Assembly (NCBI RefSeq): GCF_947501785.1
Contig: NZ_CANMXB010000001.1
Location: 2,313,048-2,377,047 of the forward strand
Reading direction: 5' to 3'
Length of the DNA: 64,000 nucleotides
Source of the DNA: an uncultured Litoreibacter sp.
GTDB lineage: Bacteria; Pseudomonadota; Alphaproteobacteria; Rhodobacterales; Rhodobacteraceae
In this document: in pieces, positions 43,263 to 52,049 of the stretch
Layout of the letters: each line of letters starts with the position of its first letter
How positions within the stretch are numbered: position 1 is the stretch's first letter
Translations under genes and position numbers: made by a program
The notes under the pieces: generated by a model
The model's input: only the letters and a program-made list of their open reading frames with translations
Databases searched by the model: none
What the model was told of the DNA's origin: nothing

Positions 43263-45078
43263 GGCCACTCAACCGTTCCTGACTCCAATTGTTGAGGGCC
43301 CAAAACGGCTATTTCTTTGGGCTTCGATCAGTGTCTGGTTGGCCGCGACAGCATGGTTCTGGGTCTGGTGGTTTGATCCTGCTCATATCGATTCTACCTG
43401 GAGATTTGTCTTACTATCCGGCTTGCTAGGGTGGTTGACCTTCCTGCAATGCTATTTCGTCTATTTCGCTATGAGAGGGGTCAGGGCCAGCGCCCCCGAT
43501 CCCGTAGCTGGGCGCTTCCGTGTCGCAATGATTGTGACCAAGACCCCATCGGAACCATTTGCGTTGATCCAGAACACGTTGGAGGCAATGCTGAAGCAAA
43601 ATTTCCCACATGACACCTGGCTCGCTGATGAGGACCCTAACGACGCGACCAAAACCTGGTGCGCGCAGCATGGTGTGCAAATATCGTCGCGCAAGGGCGT
43701 GGAAGCCTATCATCAGGCAACTTGGCCTCGGCGGACGCGATGCAAAGAGGGGAACCTTGCCTATTTTTACGACCATTGGGGGTATGAAGATTACGATATC
43801 GTCAGTCAACTGGACTCAGATCATGTGCCACAACCCGGCTACCTGAAAGAAATTCTCCGGCCTTTTGCAGACGATAAGATTGGCTACGTAAGTGCCCCGT
43901 CAATCTGTTCATCCAACTCCGTACGGAATTGGGCAGTGCGCACCCGGCTACATACCGAGGGAGCGTTTCACGGTATCTTGCAGGCGGGATACAGCAACGG
44001 TTGTGCGCCTATGTGTATCGGGTCGCATTATGCGGTTCGGACCAAGGCCCTGCGTGAGGCCGGAGGTCTGGGCCCCGAATTGGCAGAAGATCACTCGACA
44101 ACGATGTTGATGAACGCGGCCGGCTGGCGCGGCGTGCACGCCGTTGATGCCATCGCGATAGGAGACGGCCCCGCCACAGTTGCAGACCTGGCAATTCAAG
44201 AATTTCAGTGGTCGCGCAGTCTGGTCACGCTTCTACTTGTTCACACGCCGCACTACCTGAAAAAGCTACCATTTTGGCTAAAAGCCCAGTTCTTATTTTG
44301 CCAAGTCCTGTACCCGATTTTCGGCATCACATTCCTCATGATGTATCTTTTACCCATCGCAGCCGTGCTATTGGACATCCGATATGCGGAGGTGACCTTT
44401 CCCCAATATCTTGCCCATGCGGCGCCGCAGATACTTGCGCTGCTGGTGTTCGCCACAACTTTACAGCGCTTAGGGTTGTTCAGACCAACAGACGCCCCGG
44501 TGATCAGCTGGGAGCGCACCTTGTTCTTGCTGCTGCAATGGCCGTGGGTCCTTTGGGGTTGTATCTCAGCGGCACGCGACAGCCTTACCGGACGCTTTGT
44601 TGATTTTCGGATCACTCCGAAGGGGGAAACCGGCCCCGTCCAGCTGCCATACAAGGTTTGGGTCGTGTATCTGGTCCTTGCAATGGGGTGCATCATCCCC
44701 GTGTTGGCTGTCGACGATCTCGAAAATGCGCAGGGGTTCTATCTGCTGACTCTGGTGTCGGGCCTGCTGTACACCTTGACCGTAACGATTATTGTCGTCC
44801 GGCATATGCACGAAAACGGATGGCCCTTTGTGCTCCAGATGCGGGATGTTGCCGTGCAGTTTACCGCGGTTGCCGTCACGATCGCGCTGCTTGTGGGCGC
44901 GTTTACCTCTCGCTCGATCGAGAGCATCTATGCGCTAACTATCGGGTTGGAACCAGTGAGTGTAGTCACGCTGCAAACCAATGTTGCTGGCGCCGGTAGT
45001 GCCAGCCGTGAACCTTTCACATATGAATTCAACTTGGACTGGGGCTTTTTGCCCCCACTTACTCCAACCTCAAACTAG
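43249..45078 (+). CDS. Membrane GT2 glycosyltransferase (processive-synthase type)
   Basis: This 609-residue protein has two N-terminal helices (residues 20-75), a cytoplasmic GT-A domain, and about five C-terminal helices, the layout of cellulose, curdlan and hyaluronan synthases. Catalytic marks: LADEDPNDA (Asp127/129), QLDSDH (Asp189/191), AEDHS (Glu280-Asp281) and QEFQWSRS (317-324) at the Q-x-x-R-W site, where Arg is replaced by Gln. No PilZ domain is evident. ATG at 43249 is inside galE; the longer open frame is not credible. It is the probable polymerase of the locus. Confidence 0.9.
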   Translation: MQSPEATQPFLTPIVEGPKRLFLWASISVWLAATAWFWVWWFDPAHIDSTWRFVLLSGLLGWLTFLQCYFVYFAMRGVRASAPDPVAGRFRVAMIVTKTPSEPFALIQNTLEAMLKQNFPHDTWLADEDPNDATKTWCAQHGVQISSRKGVEAYHQATWPRRTRCKEGNLAYFYDHWGYEDYDIVSQLDSDHVPQPGYLKEILRPFADDKIGYVSAPSICSSNSVRNWAVRTRLHTEGAFHGILQAGYSNGCAPMCIGSHYAVRTKALREAGGLGPELAEDHSTTMLMNAAGWRGVHAVDAIAIGDGPATVADLAIQEFQWSRSLVTLLLVHTPHYLKKLPFWLKAQFLFCQVLYPIFGITFLMMYLLPIAAVLLDIRYAEVTFPQYLAHAAPQILALLVFATTLQRLGLFRPTDAPVISWERTLFLLLQWPWVLWGCISAARDSLTGRFVDFRITPKGETGPVQLPYKVWVVYLVLAMGCIIPVLAVDDLENAQGFYLLTLVSGLLYTLTVTIIVVRHMHENGWPFVLQMRDVAVQFTAVAVTIALLVGAFTSRSIESIYALTIGLEPVSVVTLQTNVAGAGSASREPFTYEFNLDWGFLPPLTPTSN

Positions 45079-45091
45079 GGAGACGTCTATT

Positions 45092-45985
45092 ATGGCATAT
45101 TTCAAGGACAGCTTGCCCTGGAAAGTGGCCGTCAGTTTCGCCATGGCCCCTTATATTGTTTCTGCGGCGGCTCTACCGCCAGGTGACATGCCATACGGCG
45201 CGTTTGATCCGGCCGGGGACTATAGCGACGAGAGCGAGGTTTTGATCGAGCACGTGTTTTTGCCTTGGGAAGACGTCTCGCTCATCTCATTGTTGGATGC
45301 AGATGAATACACCTTGGAGCGCAGCCGCGCCCTGATGGTAACCATCGAACCTTGGACCTGGACCGTCGACGAACGCAACACGCCCGAATTCCTTAAGAAC
45401 GGTATCTTGTCGGGTTACTATGACGCCAACATGCGAGGCATCTGCAAGATTTTGAATGATCTCCAAAGCCCTATTTCGGTGCGGTGGGGGCATGAAATGG
45501 AGCGCACAACGGGCCAATTCATTTGGTCAGACTGGGAACCAGAAGATTATATAACCGCCTACAAGCGTATGATTGATATCTGCCGCGCAGAGGCACCAGA
45601 TATTAACATCGTCTGGTCACCGGCTGGGGATCAGGGGCTTGAGCGCTACTACCCCGGCGACGATTACGTTGATGTTGTGGGGCTGTCTATCTTTGGCCTG
45701 GAAAGTTGGGAGACGGAGATTTTGGGCGGGCCGCGCACCTATGACCAATGGCTCTCTGAAACCTATGCCCGCGCATCTACCTTTGGCAAGCCAGTCATCG
45801 TAGCAGAGCTGGGCTTCGTTGGCAGTGCAGACTACGTCCAAAGCTGGCGCAACGCGGTCAGGCAACCTCAGCCTGACAAGCCACTTTTGTCGGGTGTCGT
45901 CTACTTCAATCAAAAGGAAGTCTATCCATGGCCGGACGGCTACGGGCTGCCTGATTGGCGACTAGAAAGCCAAATTCTTAACTGA
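45092..45985 (+). CDS. GH26-like secreted glycoside hydrolase
   Basis: This 297-residue TIM-barrel protein with an N-terminal hydrophobic signal resembles GH26 (beta-mannanase, and in marine bacteria beta-1,3-xylanase). Acid/base Glu135 is in RWGHEMERTTG, and the nucleophile Glu239 in VIVAELGF; NIVWSPAGD and YYPGDDYVDVVGLSIFG are conserved. AGGGAGAC precedes ATG 45092, 13 bases after the synthase gene, so it belongs to the operon. In synthase-dependent systems such enzymes edit the nascent chain in the periplasm. The substrate is not fixed. Confidence 0.88.
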   Translation: MAYFKDSLPWKVAVSFAMAPYIVSAAALPPGDMPYGAFDPAGDYSDESEVLIEHVFLPWEDVSLISLLDADEYTLERSRALMVTIEPWTWTVDERNTPEFLKNGILSGYYDANMRGICKILNDLQSPISVRWGHEMERTTGQFIWSDWEPEDYITAYKRMIDICRAEAPDINIVWSPAGDQGLERYYPGDDYVDVVGLSIFGLESWETEILGGPRTYDQWLSETYARASTFGKPVIVAELGFVGSADYVQSWRNAVRQPQPDKPLLSGVVYFNQKEVYPWPDGYGLPDWRLESQILN

Positions 45986-46099
45986 GCAAAGTTACACCAG
46001 TTCTTAGATTTCCATTAATTTGCCTTTGAGCTGCGTTAAGATTGCCATAATCAAGTTCTAATAAGACGGGGTAAACCGTCATAGAAGTACGAGGTAGGC

Positions 46100-46393
46100 A
46101 TGTCGAAGCAGTCCCTTTCCGGAGGATGGCGCGCTGTCGCGTTTTTCGGCTTTGCTGGGCTAATAGCAGCCATTGACCCAGCATCGGCTGAGTCTCAGTC
46201 TGACACCAAATCGAAGCTGAAGCCCGTGGCCACCAGTTTTAATTGGATGGCCAATGGAAATTCTCTCGACCGGCGTGAGGCGCGGGCGCGTCAAAACGCA
46301 TTGCGAGCTTCTATCATCAACAGCCGTGGACGCGCTACTTGGATTTGCTCGCCCGCTGGGTTTGGTCAAAAATCCCGCTGCCGCAGAGGTTGA
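46100..46393 (+). CDS. Small secreted protein with a conserved-looking C-terminal motif
   Basis: A 97-residue protein with a signal peptide (VAFFGFAGLIAAIDPASAES), a polar middle and an Arg-rich end including SRGRATWICSPAGFGQKSRC (C-x9-C possible disulfide). A GAGGTAGG site precedes the ATG. It lies in the glycan region between the GH26 gene and the minus-strand membrane enzyme. Function unknown. Confidence 0.6.
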   Translation: MSKQSLSGGWRAVAFFGFAGLIAAIDPASAESQSDTKSKLKPVATSFNWMANGNSLDRREARARQNALRASIINSRGRATWICSPAGFGQKSRCRRG

Positions 46394-46455
46394 TTTGCCC
46401 TCCCATTAACCAAGCAGCTGAACCACGCGACTACTGAATTAGGATGATCGGCTGT

Positions 46456-48906
46456 TCACTGGTCCGCTTGGATAAGGACGTCTGAAATGCAGTCCGATGG
46501 CGGGGACAGCTTGACCTTGAAACCACCATTGCGCCAAAGCTTATAGACCCCATTCCAATATCCGCCCGCGTCGCCACTACTTGAACTAAATTGCTCTGCC
46601 AGATAGTAGATGCCATCAAACTCCACCCATTTCACAGACAGATTTGTGTCACCCGTCAGGCCCTCCCCGGCCCAAGAGTCGTTGAGAAACTGAATACTTA
46701 GAACAGCGCCACACCGATCCGCGTCATTATCCAAAAAATATTGGCGAAGAGCGCTTTGCTCTGTTTCAGTGTCGACCTCTTCCTGTGCGTTGCTGATCGC
46801 GCCGGATACCTCCACAACACCCAACTCCACGCCATCGACGCTAATTCTGGCCTTTGGGAAGTCACGAAAATAGGTGCCCGTGGCGTGAATAGAAAAGCTG
46901 CGGGGCGGCGCTTTTGCATTTGGAGCAAGCTCCGCATCTGAATTGACGAAACGGCTTGAATGGGCTGCCTGCCATGTTAGCCATTGAGAAAGCTTCTCTT
47001 TGTAGGTCAACACAAGGTTGGGGCTCTCGGGTGCGAGGTTTCGCGTTTCGTTCGGGTCGGCCTTCAGGTCGAACAATTCGATCTCTTTGGTGGATGCGTT
47101 GTAGATAACCTTGGTATGTCCCTCTACGAAGCCTACCAAAAAGCCATTCCACGGCGAAAAGAAGATCGTGCCGTTGGGACGCTCAACATCAAATAGGCTA
47201 CGACCTTGCCAAAGCTCTGGTCGGTCAATGTCAAGAAGGTCAAGAATGGTGGCGGCGACGTCAGTCGTCGCGGCAAGACCATCCACCACGTCGCCTTCGA
47301 ACAGGTTCGGATTGATGAAGTAGAGCGGCACGCGTAGATTCTCTTCGTAGACTGCGGATGCATGGCCGTAGGTGCCATGCTCGCCGAAGGCCTCACCGTG
47401 ATCCCCGACAACGACGACCAATGTGTCGTCCATTAGGCCGCGCTCTTCCAATCCTTCCATCAGACTGCCAAACGCCCGGTCCGCAGCCGACACCGCGGCC
47501 ATAAAACGATCAAGGTCAGCATTGCCGGATTGTTCTTCTATCTCACCTTCGACGAAGTAGGGGAAATGCGGCTGCCCGGTCCAGAACGTGGCAAAAAAGG
47601 GCTGATCCGGGTCAGAATCGACCCAATCCAACACTGGTGGCACCGTGCAGCGGTCCGGGCCCGTGTTGTGGTAGCCCGGCCCGCTTGTACCGAAGAATCC
47701 GCCTTCACAGGTCCAGTCGCGGTAGTCTTTGACGATGTCATAGCCGGCATAGGGCAGGTAGTCGGCGCGTCTGTCGAAGCGGTTGTCTGTCGAGGCAAAG
47801 AAGCCGGTGCGAAGGCCTTGTGCTTTCAAAACATCGCCGAGAGCAAGGTAGTCTCGATCAGGAAATTCTTGCTGCGGTGAGACCGCTCGCATCTCTGGCA
47901 CCACGGATGTTGTCAATGCAAAAAGCGCGTAGTTGGACGCAGGCGTTGGCGAATAGACCCTCTCCACCCTCAAGGCGTCCTTGCCGTATTTTGTGAGGTT
48001 CGGGGTAACCGGATACGGGCTGCCATATTCTTCCACAAACCGCGCGGGCACTGATTCGAGCACAAACAGAACGACGTTTTGAATTGGAGTCTGATCACTT
48101 TTCGGGCGTTCAACGGGGGTCGCAAACGCAACATTCGGCGGAACAAGCGGGTTAGAGCCGGAGTCCGCCGCGACGAATTCCCGCAGGCCTTCGTCAGCAG
48201 GTATTACGAAAGACTGGACCATTGCGACGGCCGGGTTCAGCGTTTCGCCCCGCGATAGTTGCTTTGGAGCCGTGGTGTACTCGTTCAACCATCCAGCTGC
48301 GAACATTGGCAAAAAGATCAATACCAATGCGAAACTCGCCTTGGCTTGGGACCGGGTAAGCAGCCGACGGATCAGATAGCGAAGCAGAAGGTAGCCAACC
48401 AACGCCGCGACTATCATCCCCGCCAGTTTAGCATCGAAAAGATGAATGATAGCGTCGCTGGCGTAGCTGCTGTTCAAAATGTCCGCATAGGTGATCCATG
48501 CCCAGGACACCGGCTCGGCCAACATGTTCATTGCGACTATATTCAGGGCCCCCCAGAGCACCAGCACAATGGCGACAAGATTGAAGCCCCAGACCACCAG
48601 CCTTGGCAGGAACAGTTGGCTAACAGCGAATGCTATTGCACCCGCGATGCTGAGCACGAGCATATCCTGAAGGCCACCCTGCGCAGTCAGGCTGACTTGC
48701 TCCAACAAGGGTCGACCAGCGAGACTGGGCCTCAAAATTACGTACCGAAATATCGCGTAGCAAACTGCAGCTGCTAGAACACTGGCGGCAAGAGAGACGG
48801 CGGGAATCGGACAAGTACCGGCCTGCAAACCAAGCGTTGCCTCTTTTGTACGCTCGGATTCAGGGAGCTGAAAATGGATTCGTCTAGGAAAACGATCATT
48901 ATCCAT
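46456..48906 (-). CDS. Membrane phosphoglycerol-transferase/sulfatase-fold enzyme with C-terminal carbohydrate-binding-like domain
   Basis: This 816-residue protein has about five N-terminal helices (residues 35-215), then an alkaline-phosphatase-superfamily domain (about 255-600) like LtaS/OpgB: VVLFVLESVPARFVEEY (metal Glu), TPASNYALFALTTSV with Ser as likely nucleophile instead of the Cys-x-P-x-Arg of sulfatases, and VVVGDHGEAFGEHGTYGH (metal site). The last 190 residues form an extra beta-rich domain (RSFSIHATGTYFRDFPKARI, ISVDGVELGVVEVSG) resembling xylan-binding calcium modules. It probably adds phosphoglycerol or a like group to a surface glycan. ATG 48906 is used instead of an upstream TTG. 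Confidence 0.82.
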   Translation of the reverse strand: MDNDRFPRRIHFQLPESERTKEATLGLQAGTCPIPAVSLAASVLAAAVCYAIFRYVILRPSLAGRPLLEQVSLTAQGGLQDMLVLSIAGAIAFAVSQLFLPRLVVWGFNLVAIVLVLWGALNIVAMNMLAEPVSWAWITYADILNSSYASDAIIHLFDAKLAGMIVAALVGYLLLRYLIRRLLTRSQAKASFALVLIFLPMFAAGWLNEYTTAPKQLSRGETLNPAVAMVQSFVIPADEGLREFVAADSGSNPLVPPNVAFATPVERPKSDQTPIQNVVLFVLESVPARFVEEYGSPYPVTPNLTKYGKDALRVERVYSPTPASNYALFALTTSVVPEMRAVSPQQEFPDRDYLALGDVLKAQGLRTGFFASTDNRFDRRADYLPYAGYDIVKDYRDWTCEGGFFGTSGPGYHNTGPDRCTVPPVLDWVDSDPDQPFFATFWTGQPHFPYFVEGEIEEQSGNADLDRFMAAVSAADRAFGSLMEGLEERGLMDDTLVVVVGDHGEAFGEHGTYGHASAVYEENLRVPLYFINPNLFEGDVVDGLAATTDVAATILDLLDIDRPELWQGRSLFDVERPNGTIFFSPWNGFLVGFVEGHTKVIYNASTKEIELFDLKADPNETRNLAPESPNLVLTYKEKLSQWLTWQAAHSSRFVNSDAELAPNAKAPPRSFSIHATGTYFRDFPKARISVDGVELGVVEVSGAISNAQEEVDTETEQSALRQYFLDNDADRCGAVLSIQFLNDSWAGEGLTGDTNLSVKWVEFDGIYYLAEQFSSSSGDAGGYWNGVYKLWRNGGFKVKLSPPSDCISDVLIQADQ

Positions 48907-48957
48907 GCGCAAGCCTGCCCGGTGGAGAAAGACAATGGTCTTCAGATCGCATTTCGA

Positions 48958-50178
48958 TTACTCGGCAATCAGGCGCGCAATGACGCTTGGGTGCATCACT
49001 GTGTCTTCGCATTTTGAGTTGTCGGGCAGACCATTGCAGGCTCTCCAAAGGGCGCGTATCGTCCCCCTGCCAGCGAAGCCGTCCAATGGTCCGAGGTAAA
49101 TTCCATCCTGCCTGAGTTTCCTTTGCAAAATGTAGATAGCAAAATTTTCGTTCGTTGCGAGAACGTCCCTTGCATGCGCGACTGACTTCAGCTCGGGGCG
49201 ACTGTCGTAGACCTCGGCCAATTCTGCGAAATCTCTGGGTTTCTGAGCTTTTGACGCTTGGATGGTGAAACTCAGCCGGTCTCGAACACGCTCGCTGAGG
49301 GTGTCAGAAAATTCGGACAGATACGTCTCTGCTAGGTCTGGTGAGCTGGACACGTTCAATTGGTTCCCGTCCCGCACCAATTGAATGAGAAATGCCGCTG
49401 CATCTGCGTTTCCCTCACGGGCGGCCGCTTCCAACCCTTCGACGGCCAAGGGCCCGCTTGCACGCATGCTTATCCCATAAAGCCGCCGTTGCGCCTCAAG
49501 CACTGCAATCTTGGTCTCACCAAGGGCCAACGCGCGCTCTGCATAGCCATCAAACTTTCGGCGTTGCGTTTGCCCCAGATAACCATACATGGCGCCTTCA
49601 GCCAAAGATGTCCAAGCGGCACCAACACCCATATTCCCACTTTGCACCAACATGGCTTCAGCCGTCTCGGGATCGGTCCCGCGCCACATCAATGTAGCGC
49701 CAAATGACTGAAGCCCGTTGCCATTTCCGGCCTCAGCTGCAGCCTCAAAAAGCAAGCGCGCCCGCGGCTCGTCTTTTGGCAACTGCTCACCGTAAAGGAA
49801 GAACTTCCCGAGCGCGACCATGGCCTTGTCGTCTCCCGCTTCAACGGCATATTCCAGCAAAGCCTGACCGCCAATCACATCTTGTTCCAGAAACCAGCCA
49901 CCGACCAAATTCTCGCCCAATAGCCTCATGGCGTTCAGGTTGTCGTTATTGGCCGCCGTCCGAAGCAGAGTTTTCGCTTTTTCCAAATCTACAGGGGTGC
50001 CGCTACCCCAAAGATATATCTCTCCCAGCTGAAATTGGGCCTCAGCGTCGCCAGCTGCAGCTACGTCACGGAGTTTGGATAGGTCGGTTTGCTCTGCCTG
50101 CGCGAAAGCGCCAATTGGCGTCGTGACAAAAATCACGGCAGCAACAGCAAGAGCTCCAAAAATACGCACGCTAATCAT
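48958..50178 (-). CDS. Sel1-repeat envelope protein with a C-terminal peptidoglycan-binding-like domain
   Basis: A 406-residue exported protein (signal ending about GAFAQAEQ) with at least five Sel1/TPR-type repeats (AEAQFQLGEIYLWGSGTPVD, MVALGKFFLYGEQLPKDE and others) and a C-terminal stretch LQRKLRQDGIYLGPLDGFAG, which looks like a peptidoglycan-binding domain 1 (L-x-x-x-G-Y-x-x-G-x-x-D-G). AlgK-like Sel1 scaffolds serve in synthase-dependent exopolysaccharide secretion. It precedes the membrane enzyme gene by 51 bases, so both are likely one unit. ATG 50178 is chosen over 50199 for its AAGGGAAAG site. Confidence 0.82.
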   Translation of the reverse strand: MISVRIFGALAVAAVIFVTTPIGAFAQAEQTDLSKLRDVAAAGDAEAQFQLGEIYLWGSGTPVDLEKAKTLLRTAANNDNLNAMRLLGENLVGGWFLEQDVIGGQALLEYAVEAGDDKAMVALGKFFLYGEQLPKDEPRARLLFEAAAEAGNGNGLQSFGATLMWRGTDPETAEAMLVQSGNMGVGAAWTSLAEGAMYGYLGQTQRRKFDGYAERALALGETKIAVLEAQRRLYGISMRASGPLAVEGLEAAAREGNADAAAFLIQLVRDGNQLNVSSSPDLAETYLSEFSDTLSERVRDRLSFTIQASKAQKPRDFAELAEVYDSRPELKSVAHARDVLATNENFAIYILQRKLRQDGIYLGPLDGFAGRGTIRALWRACNGLPDNSKCEDTVMHPSVIARLIAE

Positions 50179-50677
50179 ACCACTTTCCCTTGGATTCATT
50201 TAACGGGATGAAGGTCACTGGAGTCAAATATTCCACGAGCTTGCGGGCGCGACCACAGCATGGGTTTTGACAGAACTCCGTTGCTGAACCAAACCTAAGC
50301 GGTTTTTCCACTGACGCAGCGTATACTTAAGATATTTAATTCGCCGCATGCAAATCAGTCAGGTTTTTGTGCAAGTTGTTGGGGACGTTCCCGACGAGCC
50401 ATGCGGTAGAGTTGGCGGGTTCTAAACAAATTCTGAGGCTGGATAAGCAAAGAAAACGGCTGCTATTTCGCATCGCGCTTCTTGAAGATACGAGGACGCA
50501 ATGGAGCGTTTCAGTGCTGTGTTGGCAGATTCATACTTCTTTGGAGTAAGCGATGATCGGTTTGACGTGCCGCGCCGCAGCATCAAATCTTCGTTGTGAG
50601 CGACTGCTAATGGGATGTACCGGCTGCTTCACCCAGCAGGTTAGGCTTTGCCTATTTCTGCAAACTGGAGAAGTAGC
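50179..50677. other. 499-base gap between the glycan region and the IS110 remnant
   Basis: No credible gene is seen. The right part, from about 50560, probably is the left end of the insertion element whose transposase remnant follows. The left part should hold the promoter for the Sel1 gene. Confidence 0.45.
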
Positions 50678-51397
50678 ATGGCGAAGAATGACTTTGACGA
50701 GCTGATGTCGATCGGCGTCGATATAGACAAGGACACCTTCCACATTGTGGGTTTTGACCCGTCCGGACAACGCGTTTTGCGCAAACAGATTGAGCGACTG
50801 GCGTTGGCCGCGACATTTGAGAAGCTGCCGCGCTGTATCTTGGGCATGGAGCCATGCCTGAGCGCACACTTTGTCAGCCGGACATTGCGTGAGATGGGCT
50901 TCGAGCCCCGGATCAACCCGGCGATCTATGTGAAGCCATTCAATAAGGGTCAAAAGAACAACTACAACGACGCGGAGGCAATCGCCAAGGCGGCACTTCG
51001 CCCCAACCTGCAAACCGTGTCCGAGAAGAGCCAGGATCAGCTGGACCTGCAGGCACTGCATCGGGTCAGGTCAAGGTTGGTGTCTCGTCGGACGGCGACT
51101 ATCAATCAGATCCGCGCATTCCTGATTGAGCAGGGCATCACGGTACGGAAGGGGCTTCGGGCTTTGAAGAACTCGTTTGAGGCGATCCTCGAAGAGCGCA
51201 AGGATGAGATATCGAGCCCAAAGCGGTCATTGACTACCGGTAATCCAACTTGTAGGGTTTGCCCCTTGGAAAGATCGAACAACTGGCCGCAATACGAACT
51301 GGCCTGTAAAAAATGCTTGATGGTCATTCAGAGTGCTAGCCAGATACCCTGCTGGGAAGTTTTGACTATTTCGCGCCTTAACCTAGAAGTCTGCTGA
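50678..51397 (+). pseudogene. IS110-family transposase, C-terminally truncated
   Basis: The first 180 residues match the DEDD transposase domain of the IS110 family: SIGVDIDKDTFHIVG (Asp), LGMEPC (Glu), and YNDAEAIAKAA (acidic pair), followed by the basic RVRSRLVSRRTATINQIRAF helix. From about 51215 on (after EERKDEISSP), the frame reads into sequence without family similarity, and the C-terminal Transposase_20 domain with its Ser is missing. Full members have about 340 residues. It is a remnant and marks a past insertion at the edge of the accessory region. Confidence 0.85.
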
Positions 51398-52049
51398 CGA
51401 ACGATCCGGTGGGTTTCGTGCGTTGTTCGATCGGTATGGTCCAGTCGACGATTTTGCGCATACGTTGTTTTTCCGCGTCAACGCGGAGACGGAAGTGGAG
51501 TTCCCACCAGTGCGAGGACAGATGGATCATCACTGCGCTGCAAAGCAGTATGAACGCGATTTGATAGAACATTATTTCGCCCCGTTTCGGAGTACGTCAC
51601 TTGTTACAGAATGTAGATTCGCCGCTTTTCTGAGCAGTTAACCTTATTTAATCGTCAAATATGGCTGGATCCGATCAAAATTACGGCGGAACAGTGGCGG
51701 AACAGACGGTTTTTGCCGCAAAGTCGCCAGATTTGACGAAGATGTGCTGAGAAGTCAAAATTGTATCGCTAATCGAAACAATCTGACTTTTGACCTAGTT
51801 TTCTAAAAGAGCTCAGACCAGCCTAAATTGGAATGTCAGCTTCGTGCCGCAATCCGTGAGTTCGCCTAACATCTGATTTTGCGGTTGCGGCGAATATCGG
51901 TAATCCGGGCTGCGATCGCAGCATTGCCGAGGATTGGTCAATGTCGGCTATGGGCCGTCCGTATCGGTTCGAGCCTCCATTGTCGAACAGATGCTGCGAT
52001 TGCTCCGATGGCGGCAGAGAGTCCGTTTCAACTTCGTTCTGCAATGCAG
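51398..52049. other. 652-base region with decayed sequence, no supported gene
   Basis: The region lies between the IS110 remnant and the LysR gene. A minus-strand frame (51378-51572, 64 residues, FYQIAFILLCSAVMIHL) is open but has no ribosome site and no recognisable family. A/T-rich in the centre. The whole looks like degraded mobile DNA. Confidence 0.5.

Noticed and set aside
51378-51572. Minus-strand 64-residue frame in the decayed region
   Set aside because: No ribosome site and no family recognised; possible transposon debris but not supportable.
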